Assembly (NCBI GenBank): GCA_024404655.1
Contig: JAKSPR010000059.1
Coordinates: 1-11,369, forward strand
Reading direction: 5' to 3'
DNA length: 11,369 nt
Source of the DNA: Clostridia bacterium
GTDB taxonomy: Bacteria > Bacillota > Clostridia > Oscillospirales > CAG-272
Below are positions 1 through 6,709 of the stretch, one piece after another. Both the position numbers and the translations under genes were made by a program. The notes beneath the pieces were generated by a model that saw only the letters and a program-made list of their open reading frames with translations, was not told the DNA's origin and did not search any database. The stretch's first letter is position 1, and each line of letters opens with the position of its first letter.

Positions 1-20
1 ATCCCAAAAAGATATGAACA

Positions 21-50
21 AAAAGAATCCCTCTCACGAGGAATTCTTTT
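21..50 (+). terminator. Hairpin with T-tract, probable terminator of an upstream gene
   Basis: AAAAGAAT and CCTC (21-33, with C29 unpaired) can pair with GAGG and ATTCTTTT (38-50, with A42 opposite C29) around a TCAC loop, and the right arm ends in a run of four T. The A-rich left arm means it could act on both strands. It precedes the solute-binding-protein promoter, so it most likely ends a transcript that begins outside the window. Confidence 0.5.
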
Positions 51-51
51 C

Positions 52-76
52 GCAAAAAATTCATAAGAATTTTTGC
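52..76. promoter_or_regulatory. Inverted repeat upstream of the -35 box
   Basis: GCAAAAAATTC (52-62) and GAATTTTTGC (67-76) form an inverted repeat with one extra A in the left arm and a 4-nt centre. It ends eight bases before the -35 element of the solute-binding-protein promoter, a usual place for an activator or repressor site or an AT-rich UP-like element. No regulator gene in the window identifies what would bind it. Confidence 0.35.
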
Positions 77-84
77 AAAAAAAA

Positions 85-113
85 TTGACAAACCCCTCCA
101 TTTCATGTATACT
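85..113 (+). promoter_or_regulatory. Sigma-A-type promoter for the solute-binding protein and glyQS
   Basis: TTGACA at 85-90, a 17-nt spacer and TATACT at 108-113 match the vegetative promoter consensus closely. Transcription would start near 120 and give a leader of about 53 nt ending in AAGGAG (159-164), eight bases before the ATG at 173. The leader is too short for a T-box or other large riboswitch. Confidence 0.85.
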
Positions 114-172
114 ATAGAGTGAATAAGTTTATTTTCCACCCCAGAAAAATAAAAGAATAAGGAGCCTCCGCC

Positions 173-1678
173 ATGAAATCCCGTTCCTTTGCTGCTGCTC
201 TGGCAGCAGCCCTCCTCCTCGCCGCTGTCACTTCCTGCGGCTCGGAAGATACACCCGCCACCCCGACCGATACCACCGCTCCCGCAGGCGGCGAAACTGC
301 AGCTGTCACCGAGGAAGCCGAAAAGACTTACTCCGCAGCACTCGAATCCATTGACTACAACGGCGCGGAATTCAGAGCATATACTTCCAACTATATCAAC
401 GGCTTCACCAATAACTCCATCATCAACTACGCCGAAGAGGAAACCGGCGAGGTCGTCAACGACGCCCTTTTTGCCCGCGACCGCTTCATGGAAGATCATT
501 ATAATATCAAGATGGCGTGGGAAGTCGATGAGACCGGCAATACCGGAACCCAGAGCAAGCTGATGACCAACTCCATTCTGTCCGGCGATAACAGCTACCA
601 CATGATCCTCCTCGACCATGCGGAAATCTGTAAGGCTCTTTCCATGCAGGGTATGCTGTACCCCCTCAACTACGTGGACGGCATCGACCTGAAGGCAGAT
701 TACTGGATGCCCGCACTCAATGATAAGTGCCGCATCGGCAATAGCCTTTACTACGCTTCCTGCGCAATTTCTCCCCGTTACTACTCTTCCGTTTATATCA
801 CCATGATCAACCGCGATATGGCAAAGGAACTGGACCTGCCGGACGTTTATGATCTCGTGGAGAACGGCAAGTGGACACTGGACGCCATGTTCGATATGGC
901 AAAGCTGGCTGTTCAGGATATGGACGGTGACGGCAAGCTGGATCCCAATAAGGACCGCATCGGCGCTATGTACGGCTGTCAGGAAGGCTACGTCCTCGCG
1001 GCCGGCTTCAACTTCATCGAAAACCAGAACGGAAAGCTGGTCTGTATGTTTGACGATGCAAAGCTCATCACTTATATGCAGAAGCTTGCATCCCGCTTCC
1101 AGGAGAACGGTATTTACTATGAAGGCCGCTCCGAGCTTGACTGGGACGGTATCATCAATAACGGCAACGCCCTGTTTACCAACCCCTGCACCATGGACCT
1201 CACCGATTACCGTGACCTTGGCTACGACTACGGTATTCTCCCCTGCCCGAAGATGGACGAGGCACAGAAGGGCTACGTCGGATTCAGCCAGCCCTGGGTC
1301 AACGTCACGCCTATGATCCCGATCACCGTTACCGGTGCCGATCTCACCATGGCAGGCGTTCTTACCAACGCACTTGCTGCCTACGGCTACGACTATATCC
1401 GTCCCGCCGTCTTTGACAACGTCATCTGCTTAAAGGGTACCAGAGACGAGCAGTCCGCACGGATCGTCAACCAGATCTTTGAAAATGTCACCTTCGATCT
1501 TTCCATCGACTGCGGCATTTCCTCCGTTTCCTCCATCGTTTCCAAGTATCTCGCAAGAGAGCTGGGCAAGCAGGATATCACCTCCATGTATGCGGCAGAC
1601 AAGTCCAAGATCGCTGAGCAGATCCAGGGACTTATGGACACCTACGCAAAGAACGAAGCAGAAGTACTCGGTCAGTAA
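173..1678 (+). CDS. ABC transporter extracellular solute-binding lipoprotein (sugar type)
   Basis: A 501-residue lipoprotein that would capture a ligand outside the cell and pass it to an ABC permease. The N-terminus has Lys2 and Arg4, a hydrophobic Ala/Leu stretch to about residue 19 and the lipobox V-T-S-C with Cys22 as the lipidation site, followed by a Thr/Pro/Ala-rich linker to about residue 50. The rest resembles the large clostridial family-1 (sugar) binding proteins, whose usual length is 430-550 residues. Residues 249-261 (D-M-D-G-D-G-K-L-D-P-N-K-D) form an EF-hand-like calcium loop, a feature known in several sugar-binding proteins. The start is fixed by AAGGAG eight bases upstream. 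No permease or ATPase gene is adjacent, so it is an orphan component here; glyQS follows after 37 nt without an intervening terminator. Substrate cannot be told from sequence; an oligosaccharide is the family expectation. Confidence 0.85.
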   Translation: MKSRSFAAALAAALLLAAVTSCGSEDTPATPTDTTAPAGGETAAVTEEAEKTYSAALESIDYNGAEFRAYTSNYINGFTNNSIINYAEEETGEVVNDALFARDRFMEDHYNIKMAWEVDETGNTGTQSKLMTNSILSGDNSYHMILLDHAEICKALSMQGMLYPLNYVDGIDLKADYWMPALNDKCRIGNSLYYASCAISPRYYSSVYITMINRDMAKELDLPDVYDLVENGKWTLDAMFDMAKLAVQDMDGDGKLDPNKDRIGAMYGCQEGYVLAAGFNFIENQNGKLVCMFDDAKLITYMQKLASRFQENGIYYEGRSELDWDGIINNGNALFTNPCTMDLTDYRDLGYDYGILPCPKMDEAQKGYVGFSQPWVNVTPMIPITVTGADLTMAGVLTNALAAYGYDYIRPAVFDNVICLKGTRDEQSARIVNQIFENVTFDLSIDCGISSVSSIVSKYLARELGKQDITSMYAADKSKIAEQIQGLMDTYAKNEAEVLGQ

Positions 1679-1715
1679 AACAGATAAAATAATATAAAAG
1701 GATAGGACAATCATA

Positions 1716-3137
1716 ATGAACAACAGCGAAAAAACAATGGACAAAGTTGTCGCGCTCTGCAAAAACCGCGGCTTCATCTATCCCGGCTCCGAAATTTACG
1801 GCGGCCTTGCAAACTCCTGGGACTACGGTCCTCTCGGCGTTGAATTCAAGAACAACGTCAAGCGCGCATGGTGGAAGAAATTCGTTCAGGAAAACCGTTA
1901 CAACGTCGGTCTTGACTCCGCCATCATCATGAATCCCCAGGCGTGGGTCGCATCCGGCCACGTCGGCGGCTTCTCCGACCCGCTGATGGACTGCAAGTCC
2001 TGCAAAGCGCGTCACAGAGCAGACAAGCTCATCGAAGAATACGCATTCCAGAACGGCACCAACGACAATCCTGCCGCATGGACCTTTGAACAGATGGCAG
2101 ACTTCATCCGCGAAAAGGGTATCTGCTGCCCCGACTGCGGCGGAAAAGAATTCACCGACATCAAGAAATTCAATCTGATGTTCAAGACCTTCATCGGTGT
2201 TACCGAGGATTCTTCCTCTACCGTTTACCTGCGCCCCGAAACCGCACAGGGTATCTTCGTCAACTTCCCCGCCGTTCAGCGTTCTACCCGCCGCAAGCTG
2301 CCCTTCGGCGTTGCGCAGATCGGTAAGTCCTTCAGAAACGAGATCACCCCCGGCAACTTCACCTTCCGTACCCGTGAGTTTGAGCAGATGGAGCTTGAGT
2401 TCTTCTGCAAGCCCGGTACCGACCTTGAATGGTTTGCATACTGGAAAGACTACTGCCACAAGTTCCTGCTTGACCTCGGCATGCGTGACGAAAACCTCCG
2501 TCTGCGCGACCACGACAAGGACGAGCTGTGCTTCTACTCCAAAGCGACCACCGACTTTGAGTTCCTGTTCCCCTTCGGCTGGGGCGAGCTCTGGGGCGTT
2601 GCGGACAGAACCGACTACGACCTGGGTCAGCACTCCAAGTTCAGCGGCAAGGATATGACCTACTTCGATCCCGAGACCAACGAGCACTATACGCCCTACG
2701 TCATCGAGCCCTCTCTGGGCGCCGACCGTGTGGCTCTGGCATTCCTTGTTGACGCCTACGACGAAGAAGTCATTGACGAAGCAAAGAACGACGTCCGTGT
2801 GGTCCTGCATCTGCATCCCGCTCTGGCTCCCTACAAGGCAGCGATCCTGCCCCTCTCCAAGAAGCTGGGCGACAAAGCACAGGAGATCTACGACAAGCTG
2901 TCCAAGTACTTCATGGTTGACTACGACGACACCGGTTCCATCGGCAAGCGTTACCGCCGTGAAGACGAAATCGGCACGCCCTACTGCATCACCGTGGACT
3001 TTGACACCGTCGGCGATGCTGAAAAGGGTATTGCTGCTGACAACTGTGTCACCGTCCGTGACAGAGACACCATGGAGCAGGTCCGCATCCCGATCGACGG
3101 TCTGGCTGCATATCTGCAGGAGAAAATTGCATATTGA
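1716..3137 (+). CDS. glyQS: Glycyl-tRNA synthetase, single-chain class II type
   Basis: Charges tRNA-Gly with glycine using ATP in the cytoplasm. The 473-residue protein matches the homodimeric GlyRS type, about 460 residues in Firmicutes. Visible are the opening G-G-L-A-N-S-W-D-Y-G-P-L-G of motif 1 (about residues 30-42), a Cys93-x2-Cys96 / Cys138-x2-Cys141 zinc-type insertion, the motif 2 loop F-R-N-E (206-209) with a following F-T-F-R-T-R-E-F-E-Q-M-E strand, motif 3 G-A-D-R (335-338), and a C-terminal anticodon-binding domain from about residue 360. The start follows an A/G-rich site at 1698-1706. I see no separate promoter and no room for a T-box leader in the 37-nt gap, so it is probably read from the promoter at 85-113. 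A 516-residue open frame on the opposite strand is a codon-bias shadow. Confidence 0.97.
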   Translation: MNNSEKTMDKVVALCKNRGFIYPGSEIYGGLANSWDYGPLGVEFKNNVKRAWWKKFVQENRYNVGLDSAIIMNPQAWVASGHVGGFSDPLMDCKSCKARHRADKLIEEYAFQNGTNDNPAAWTFEQMADFIREKGICCPDCGGKEFTDIKKFNLMFKTFIGVTEDSSSTVYLRPETAQGIFVNFPAVQRSTRRKLPFGVAQIGKSFRNEITPGNFTFRTREFEQMELEFFCKPGTDLEWFAYWKDYCHKFLLDLGMRDENLRLRDHDKDELCFYSKATTDFEFLFPFGWGELWGVADRTDYDLGQHSKFSGKDMTYFDPETNEHYTPYVIEPSLGADRVALAFLVDAYDEEVIDEAKNDVRVVLHLHPALAPYKAAILPLSKKLGDKAQEIYDKLSKYFMVDYDDTGSIGKRYRREDEIGTPYCITVDFDTVGDAEKGIAADNCVTVRDRDTMEQVRIPIDGLAAYLQEKIAY

Positions 3138-3164
3138 TTGTTTCCTCATTGTGAAACAGAAAAG

Positions 3165-3210
3165 AACGCCGCACGGCCTCAAAGGCCGGTGCGGCGTTTC
3201 TGTATTCTTT
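3165..3210. terminator. Bidirectional intrinsic terminator between glyQS and the GH28-like gene
   Basis: AACGCCGCACGGCC (3165-3178) pairs with GGCCGGTGCGGCGTT (3184-3198) around a TCAAA loop, with one bulged G in the right arm. It is followed by TTTCTGTATTCTTT on the plus strand; on the minus strand the same hairpin is followed by CTTTTCTGTTTC. It lies between two convergent genes and would end both transcripts. Confidence 0.85.
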
Positions 3211-3217
3211 GAACGAT

Positions 3218-4390
3218 TCAGCGAAGTTTTGTATTGGGGTCTCTGCCGTCAAAGACGGGGACTTCCTTTGAAACAACATTCCGCATGGTGACGGTGAGGG
3301 GTTCCTCCTTGGATGCTGCGATGTCGGAGGGGGAAAGGAGATTCTCAAAAGTGACATCCTCAAGGGTCATTTCCGTCAGGTGTGTACCACTTTCCAGCGG
3401 ACCGCAGTCGGCGTGATACGAAAGGAATCTGCCGACGTTCTCGATCTTACAGTTCCGCATAACGACGTCATGATACGGCTCCGGAGACGGGAAATTGGTA
3501 CTGGCGAAATGGAGATACACGGTAATGAGATTATGCCGCCCGCATTCTCTCGGCAGAGTATTGCTCTTATCGCGGACGAGGTCGGTATAGCGATTCTGGA
3601 CGACGGTCATGCGGTGCGGGAAAATACCGGGGCCCCAGATATGGCAGTTCTCCACAAGGATGTGGGAACCTCCCGCGCGGAACGCATCGCAGCATGTCTT
3701 CAGGCCGCAGTTCCGGACGGTGAGATTTTCCATATTGATGCCCGCGACGCAGTCATCTCCGGTATGGAAAACACAATCCTCGATGAGGGTATCGACGCAG
3801 TGGTGGAGGTGTATGCCGTCGGAGCCGCCCTCGCAGGTGACATTCTTGACGGTGATATGTTTACAGTTATCCACCTGGTGCATGAAATTTCCGCAGTTCC
3901 TGATGGTATATCCCCGGAGGGTCATGCCCTCGATATTGGTGAGGAACAGTCCATGGGGACCGCGGTAGCCTTCCTCGCCATGGGGGTCTGCGCAGTCATC
4001 GCCGTCGATGACCGAGCCGGGTTCTCCGATAACGGCGATATTCTTTCCTCCGTAAACGGAGATCATGGCGCGGCGGTACTCCTTCCACGGGCGGTTTTCG
4101 TAGTACTGTGTGATGAGTTCCATATCTGTTCTGAGTTCCACATTTTCCGGAACGTCGAACACGGGATAATCCTCACAGATATCGGAGCCGACAAGTTCTG
4201 CGCCTGTCTGGAGATACAGCGTTGTATCCGACCACATACGGAGGCCGGAAATGCGGAATCTGCCGCGTGGGACGACGACGGTACCGCCATGATCACGGCA
4301 AAGATCGAATACCTTCTGAATGGTTTCTGTCTGGAGCGCTTCAATGTCGGGGGCTGCGCCGTAATCGGTGATGAGGTAGCTGGGGGACAT
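3218..4390 (-). CDS. GH28-like right-handed beta-helix protein (divergent polygalacturonase family)
   Basis: A 390-residue protein of the pectin-lyase fold: an N-terminal segment with D-Y-G-A and G-G-T-V-V-V-P-R-G-R-F typical of glycosyl hydrolase family 28, then repeated strands ending in N-C or N-V-T. GH28 enzymes hydrolyse galacturonic-acid linkages in pectin-like glycans. Two of the family's active-site regions are recognisable: S-D-G-I-H (Asp191, in place of N-T-D-G) and G-D-D-C (Asp212, Asp213). The later G-H-G and R-I-K motifs are not evident; a C-C-D-A-F-R-A-G-G segment follows instead. There is no signal peptide, so it should act in the cytoplasm. AAAGGAG (4399-4405) lies eight bases before the start. 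It is the second gene after the GH92 gene with a 50-nt gap. It may be a hydrolase of altered specificity or another beta-helix sugar enzyme. Confidence 0.75.
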   Translation of the reverse strand: MSPSYLITDYGAAPDIEALQTETIQKVFDLCRDHGGTVVVPRGRFRISGLRMWSDTTLYLQTGAELVGSDICEDYPVFDVPENVELRTDMELITQYYENRPWKEYRRAMISVYGGKNIAVIGEPGSVIDGDDCADPHGEEGYRGPHGLFLTNIEGMTLRGYTIRNCGNFMHQVDNCKHITVKNVTCEGGSDGIHLHHCVDTLIEDCVFHTGDDCVAGINMENLTVRNCGLKTCCDAFRAGGSHILVENCHIWGPGIFPHRMTVVQNRYTDLVRDKSNTLPRECGRHNLITVYLHFASTNFPSPEPYHDVVMRNCKIENVGRFLSYHADCGPLESGTHLTEMTLEDVTFENLLSPSDIAASKEEPLTVTMRNVVSKEVPVFDGRDPNTKLR

Positions 4391-4440
4391 GGGGGATGCT
4401 CCTTTCTGTTGTGGGGTTGGGTGGGGCTGTCACCGTGGGT

Positions 4441-6453
4441 TTACATGAAAGACTTGATGCCTTCCTCAGAAGAATTCCATTCCTTACCGAGCACCTTTGC
4501 GCGTTTGACGAGCATATCGGTGAATGCATATCCCTCCAGGCCGGGTTTACCGGGGCAAACCGGATAAATACCCAGACATGCGAACACATACCATGCGGAC
4601 ATGGTACCATTATCCTCATCTCCCGGATATCCATCGTGGCCCGACGAAAATGCGGTACACAGTTTCTTGACCCACTCAGACGCCTTCTCGCGTTCTCCGA
4701 GCATTGCGTACATGAAGGGGAAATGGAACGACGGCTGATTGGAAATTGCGCACTGTCCGAAGTCGACTGCCGCCATCTCCGTCATCTCATGGATCTCCAT
4801 GCCATAGCCGCCGACGAAATAATCGGGCTTCTCTGCGAACAGGTCATCGAGCTTCTTGATAAGACCCTCTCTGCCGCCGTACAGCTCTGCCAGACCCTCG
4901 ATATCGTGGGGGACTGCGAACGAAGACTGCCATGCGCAGCCCTCTGTGTAGTCCTTACCCCAGGACTGCGGTTCAAACGGTTCTGCAAATTCGCCCTTCT
5001 CGGTCTTTGCTCTCATAAAGCCGGTCTTGGGATCGAAGAGGTTTTTATAATTCTTTGCTCTGCGGTCATAGTTTGCGACGAGATCCTTATCATGGCCGAG
5101 GACCTCTGCGACGCGGGCGATACAATAATCGCCGTAAGCGGCGTCAAGGGTGAGGTTGACGCTCTCATGTTCTCTGTCGCAGGGAACATAGCCGATCTTA
5201 CAGTAGATCTCTGCGCCGTTTCTGCCGTAGCGTTTTTCCTGTGCCTCATGATTTGCGTGGTTGAGCATACCCTCCAGTGCGTCGGAAAGGACGGCGGGGG
5301 TAGAGATTCCCTTGACAGCGGCGTCTGCGATGACGGCGTCGATGAGGGTAGACGGCATACAGCCGACCTCACCGAGGGAAGGCCATCTGGGCAGCCATCC
5401 GCCGTCTCTGTAATCTGCCACGAAGCCGTCGAGAATTTCCGCGTATTCCTCCTTTGCGATGAGGGCATACAGCGGATAAACGGTGCGGTAGGTATCCCAG
5501 AAACCATTATCGGTATAGCGGACGCCGTTTTTCTTCATGCCGTCGAACGGAGAATAGTGGACGGCCTTGCCGCTCTCCATATCATATTCATAAGCCTTAT
5601 GGGGGAATAAGAAGGTACGGTAGAGGCAGGAATAGAAGGTCTTTGCCTGTTCCTTATTCTGTGCGCGGATCTCGATGCGGTGGAGCAGTTCTTCCCAGCG
5701 TTCCTCTGCTGCCCTGGCAAGAGCGTCGAAATCGTCTCCGACCTCGGTATTGAGGTTATAAAGTGCCTGTTCCTCGGAAAGATAAGAAATGGCAAGGGAT
5801 GCGCTGACATCAGCCTTCTTCACCATGAGGTGGCAGCCATAGCCCAGTTCCTTTGCGTCGAAGGTTCTGGAAGCCTCCCAGTCGATCGAATCCTTTTCAA
5901 AGCGGACGACCATATACATGGCGAAGTTGACGGGCTTATCCTGGCTGTGACCGGTGGTGCGGGCATAGAGGATGTTATTTTCAGCATCGAAGCGGAAGGT
6001 ATTCTCGCCCTTGAGCGGATAAACGGTGAGGGCGCGGTTCTCGGTGAGATCATAATGGAGGCGGATGGCTGCGCCGCGTTCAGCGGGAACGAGGTCAAAG
6101 GTGCAGCGCTGGCGCAGGAAGCGGAGGGTCAGACGATCGGGGCGGAACGTGGTTTCCTCGGGGCGGTAGCCTGTCCATCCTCCGCCGGGATGATCGTACA
6201 TACGGTCAGACTGGGGGGTAAATAAGAACGTGCCGTAGTCATTGATCCACGGGCTGGGCTGATGGGTCAGTCGGATACCCTCCACAAAGCGGTGGGAGGA
6301 ATGGAAGAACCAGCTGCCGTCGGAGCCGTTTGTCTGGGGCATGAAGCCGCACATTGCCCACGGGAGCTGGGTATAAGGCAGTGTATTGCCGTGGGAGAAA
6401 CGGGGATGAGAATCCGTGCCCATGCGGATGTTGACGTAAGGGATAAGTTTCAT
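4441..6453 (-). CDS. Glycosyl hydrolase family 92 alpha-mannosidase
   Basis: Family GH92 enzymes are calcium-dependent exo-alpha-mannosidases that remove terminal mannose from N-glycans and mannans. This 670-residue protein has the N-terminal beta-domain signature G-T-D-S-H-P-R-F-S-H-G-N-T-L-P, then the catalytic (alpha/alpha)6 part with W-D-T-Y-R (319-323), C-D-R-E-H-E-S-V-N starting at Cys425, and G-D-E-D-N-G-T-M-S-A-W-Y (from Gly611), which corresponds to the acidic catalytic and calcium-binding segment of the family. I chose the start at 6453 (M-K-L-I-P-Y) because GAAAGGA (6464-6470) lies 10 nt before it; a longer open frame reaches 6534 but would begin upstream of the predicted promoter's transcript start. 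There is no signal peptide, so imported oligosaccharides are the likely substrate. It is the first gene of an operon with the GH28-like gene. Confidence 0.9.
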   Translation of the reverse strand: MKLIPYVNIRMGTDSHPRFSHGNTLPYTQLPWAMCGFMPQTNGSDGSWFFHSSHRFVEGIRLTHQPSPWINDYGTFLFTPQSDRMYDHPGGGWTGYRPEETTFRPDRLTLRFLRQRCTFDLVPAERGAAIRLHYDLTENRALTVYPLKGENTFRFDAENNILYARTTGHSQDKPVNFAMYMVVRFEKDSIDWEASRTFDAKELGYGCHLMVKKADVSASLAISYLSEEQALYNLNTEVGDDFDALARAAEERWEELLHRIEIRAQNKEQAKTFYSCLYRTFLFPHKAYEYDMESGKAVHYSPFDGMKKNGVRYTDNGFWDTYRTVYPLYALIAKEEYAEILDGFVADYRDGGWLPRWPSLGEVGCMPSTLIDAVIADAAVKGISTPAVLSDALEGMLNHANHEAQEKRYGRNGAEIYCKIGYVPCDREHESVNLTLDAAYGDYCIARVAEVLGHDKDLVANYDRRAKNYKNLFDPKTGFMRAKTEKGEFAEPFEPQSWGKDYTEGCAWQSSFAVPHDIEGLAELYGGREGLIKKLDDLFAEKPDYFVGGYGMEIHEMTEMAAVDFGQCAISNQPSFHFPFMYAMLGEREKASEWVKKLCTAFSSGHDGYPGDEDNGTMSAWYVFACLGIYPVCPGKPGLEGYAFTDMLVKRAKVLGKEWNSSEEGIKSFM

Positions 6454-6505
6454 ATTCGTATGATCCTTTCGGTGTAAAATTAGCACAGGGTCTTTGATAC
6501 TACTT

Positions 6506-6534
6506 ATTATACCGAAAAAACGTTGTTTTTGCAA
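6506..6534 (-). promoter_or_regulatory. Promoter of the GH92-GH28 operon with an operator-like palindrome in its spacer
   Basis: Read on the minus strand, TTGCAA (6534-6529), a 17-nt spacer and TATAAT (6511-6506) make a good sigma-A promoter, with a start near 6499 and a leader of about 46 nt. The spacer contains AACAACGTTTTT, an imperfect palindrome around AACGTT, which resembles LacI-family operators that are centred on CG. Binding by such a repressor is inference; no regulator gene is in the window. Confidence 0.75.
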
Positions 6535-6557
6535 TCCCTTTGGAAGACTTTTTTCAT

Positions 6558-6567
6558 TCTTATAAGA
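6558..6567. promoter_or_regulatory. Perfect 10-bp palindrome between divergent promoters
   Basis: TCTTATAAGA is a perfect palindrome in the AT-rich gap between the GH92 promoter and the promoter of the LTA-synthase-like gene. The position would suit a shared regulator, but a 10-bp palindrome can occur by chance. Confidence 0.25.
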
Positions 6568-6584
6568 TCATTCATAAAATCCGC

Positions 6585-6613
6585 TTGTTTTTGCGGGGCA
6601 AGTATGCTATGAT
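6585..6613 (+). promoter_or_regulatory. Promoter of the LTA-synthase-like gene
   Basis: TTGTTT at 6585-6590, a 17-nt spacer and TATGAT at 6608-6613, preceded by TGC as an extended -10 element. The start would be near 6620, giving an unusually long leader of about 90 nt that contains two hairpins. Confidence 0.65.
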
Positions 6614-6648
6614 GATGCTGTGACAGACAAAAAAGCGAAGCATTTTCC

Positions 6649-6691
6649 CCGGGACAAACAGGTCCCGGAAGCGTTCAGAACAAACGGCTTC
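6649..6691 (+). promoter_or_regulatory. Structured 5' leader with two hairpins
   Basis: CCGGGAC (6649-6655) pairs perfectly with GTCCCGG (6662-6668) around AAACAG. Directly after it, AAGCGTT (6669-6675) pairs with AAC-G-GCTT (683-type arm at 6683-6690) with one bulged G at 6686, and GTTCAGAAC (6673-6681) offers a competing fold. Neither hairpin is followed by a T-run, so it is not an ordinary terminator. The downstream ATG at 6710 lacks a Shine-Dalgarno sequence, so the leader may control translation or mRNA stability. Confidence 0.45.
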
Positions 6692-6709
6692 TAAAACATC
6701 TCATCATCT

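Noticed and set aside
114..172. T-box or riboswitch leader for the first operon
   Set aside because: The leader is only about 53 nt long and has no stable hairpin.
1632..3182. Open frame of 516 codons on the minus strand opposite glyQS
   Set aside because: It runs exactly antisense to a certain housekeeping gene, extends through the terminator hairpin and has low-complexity Val/Gly/Leu/Asp-rich content typical of a codon-bias shadow.
3380..5610. Long plus-strand open frames (395 and 404 codons) opposite the GH28-like and GH92 genes
   Set aside because: They are antisense to recognisable families, overlap each other and show no domain or credible start site.
6454..6534. Upstream extension of the GH92 gene by 27 codons
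   Set aside because: It begins at the -35 box of a good promoter on the same strand, while a clear ribosome site supports the start at 6453.
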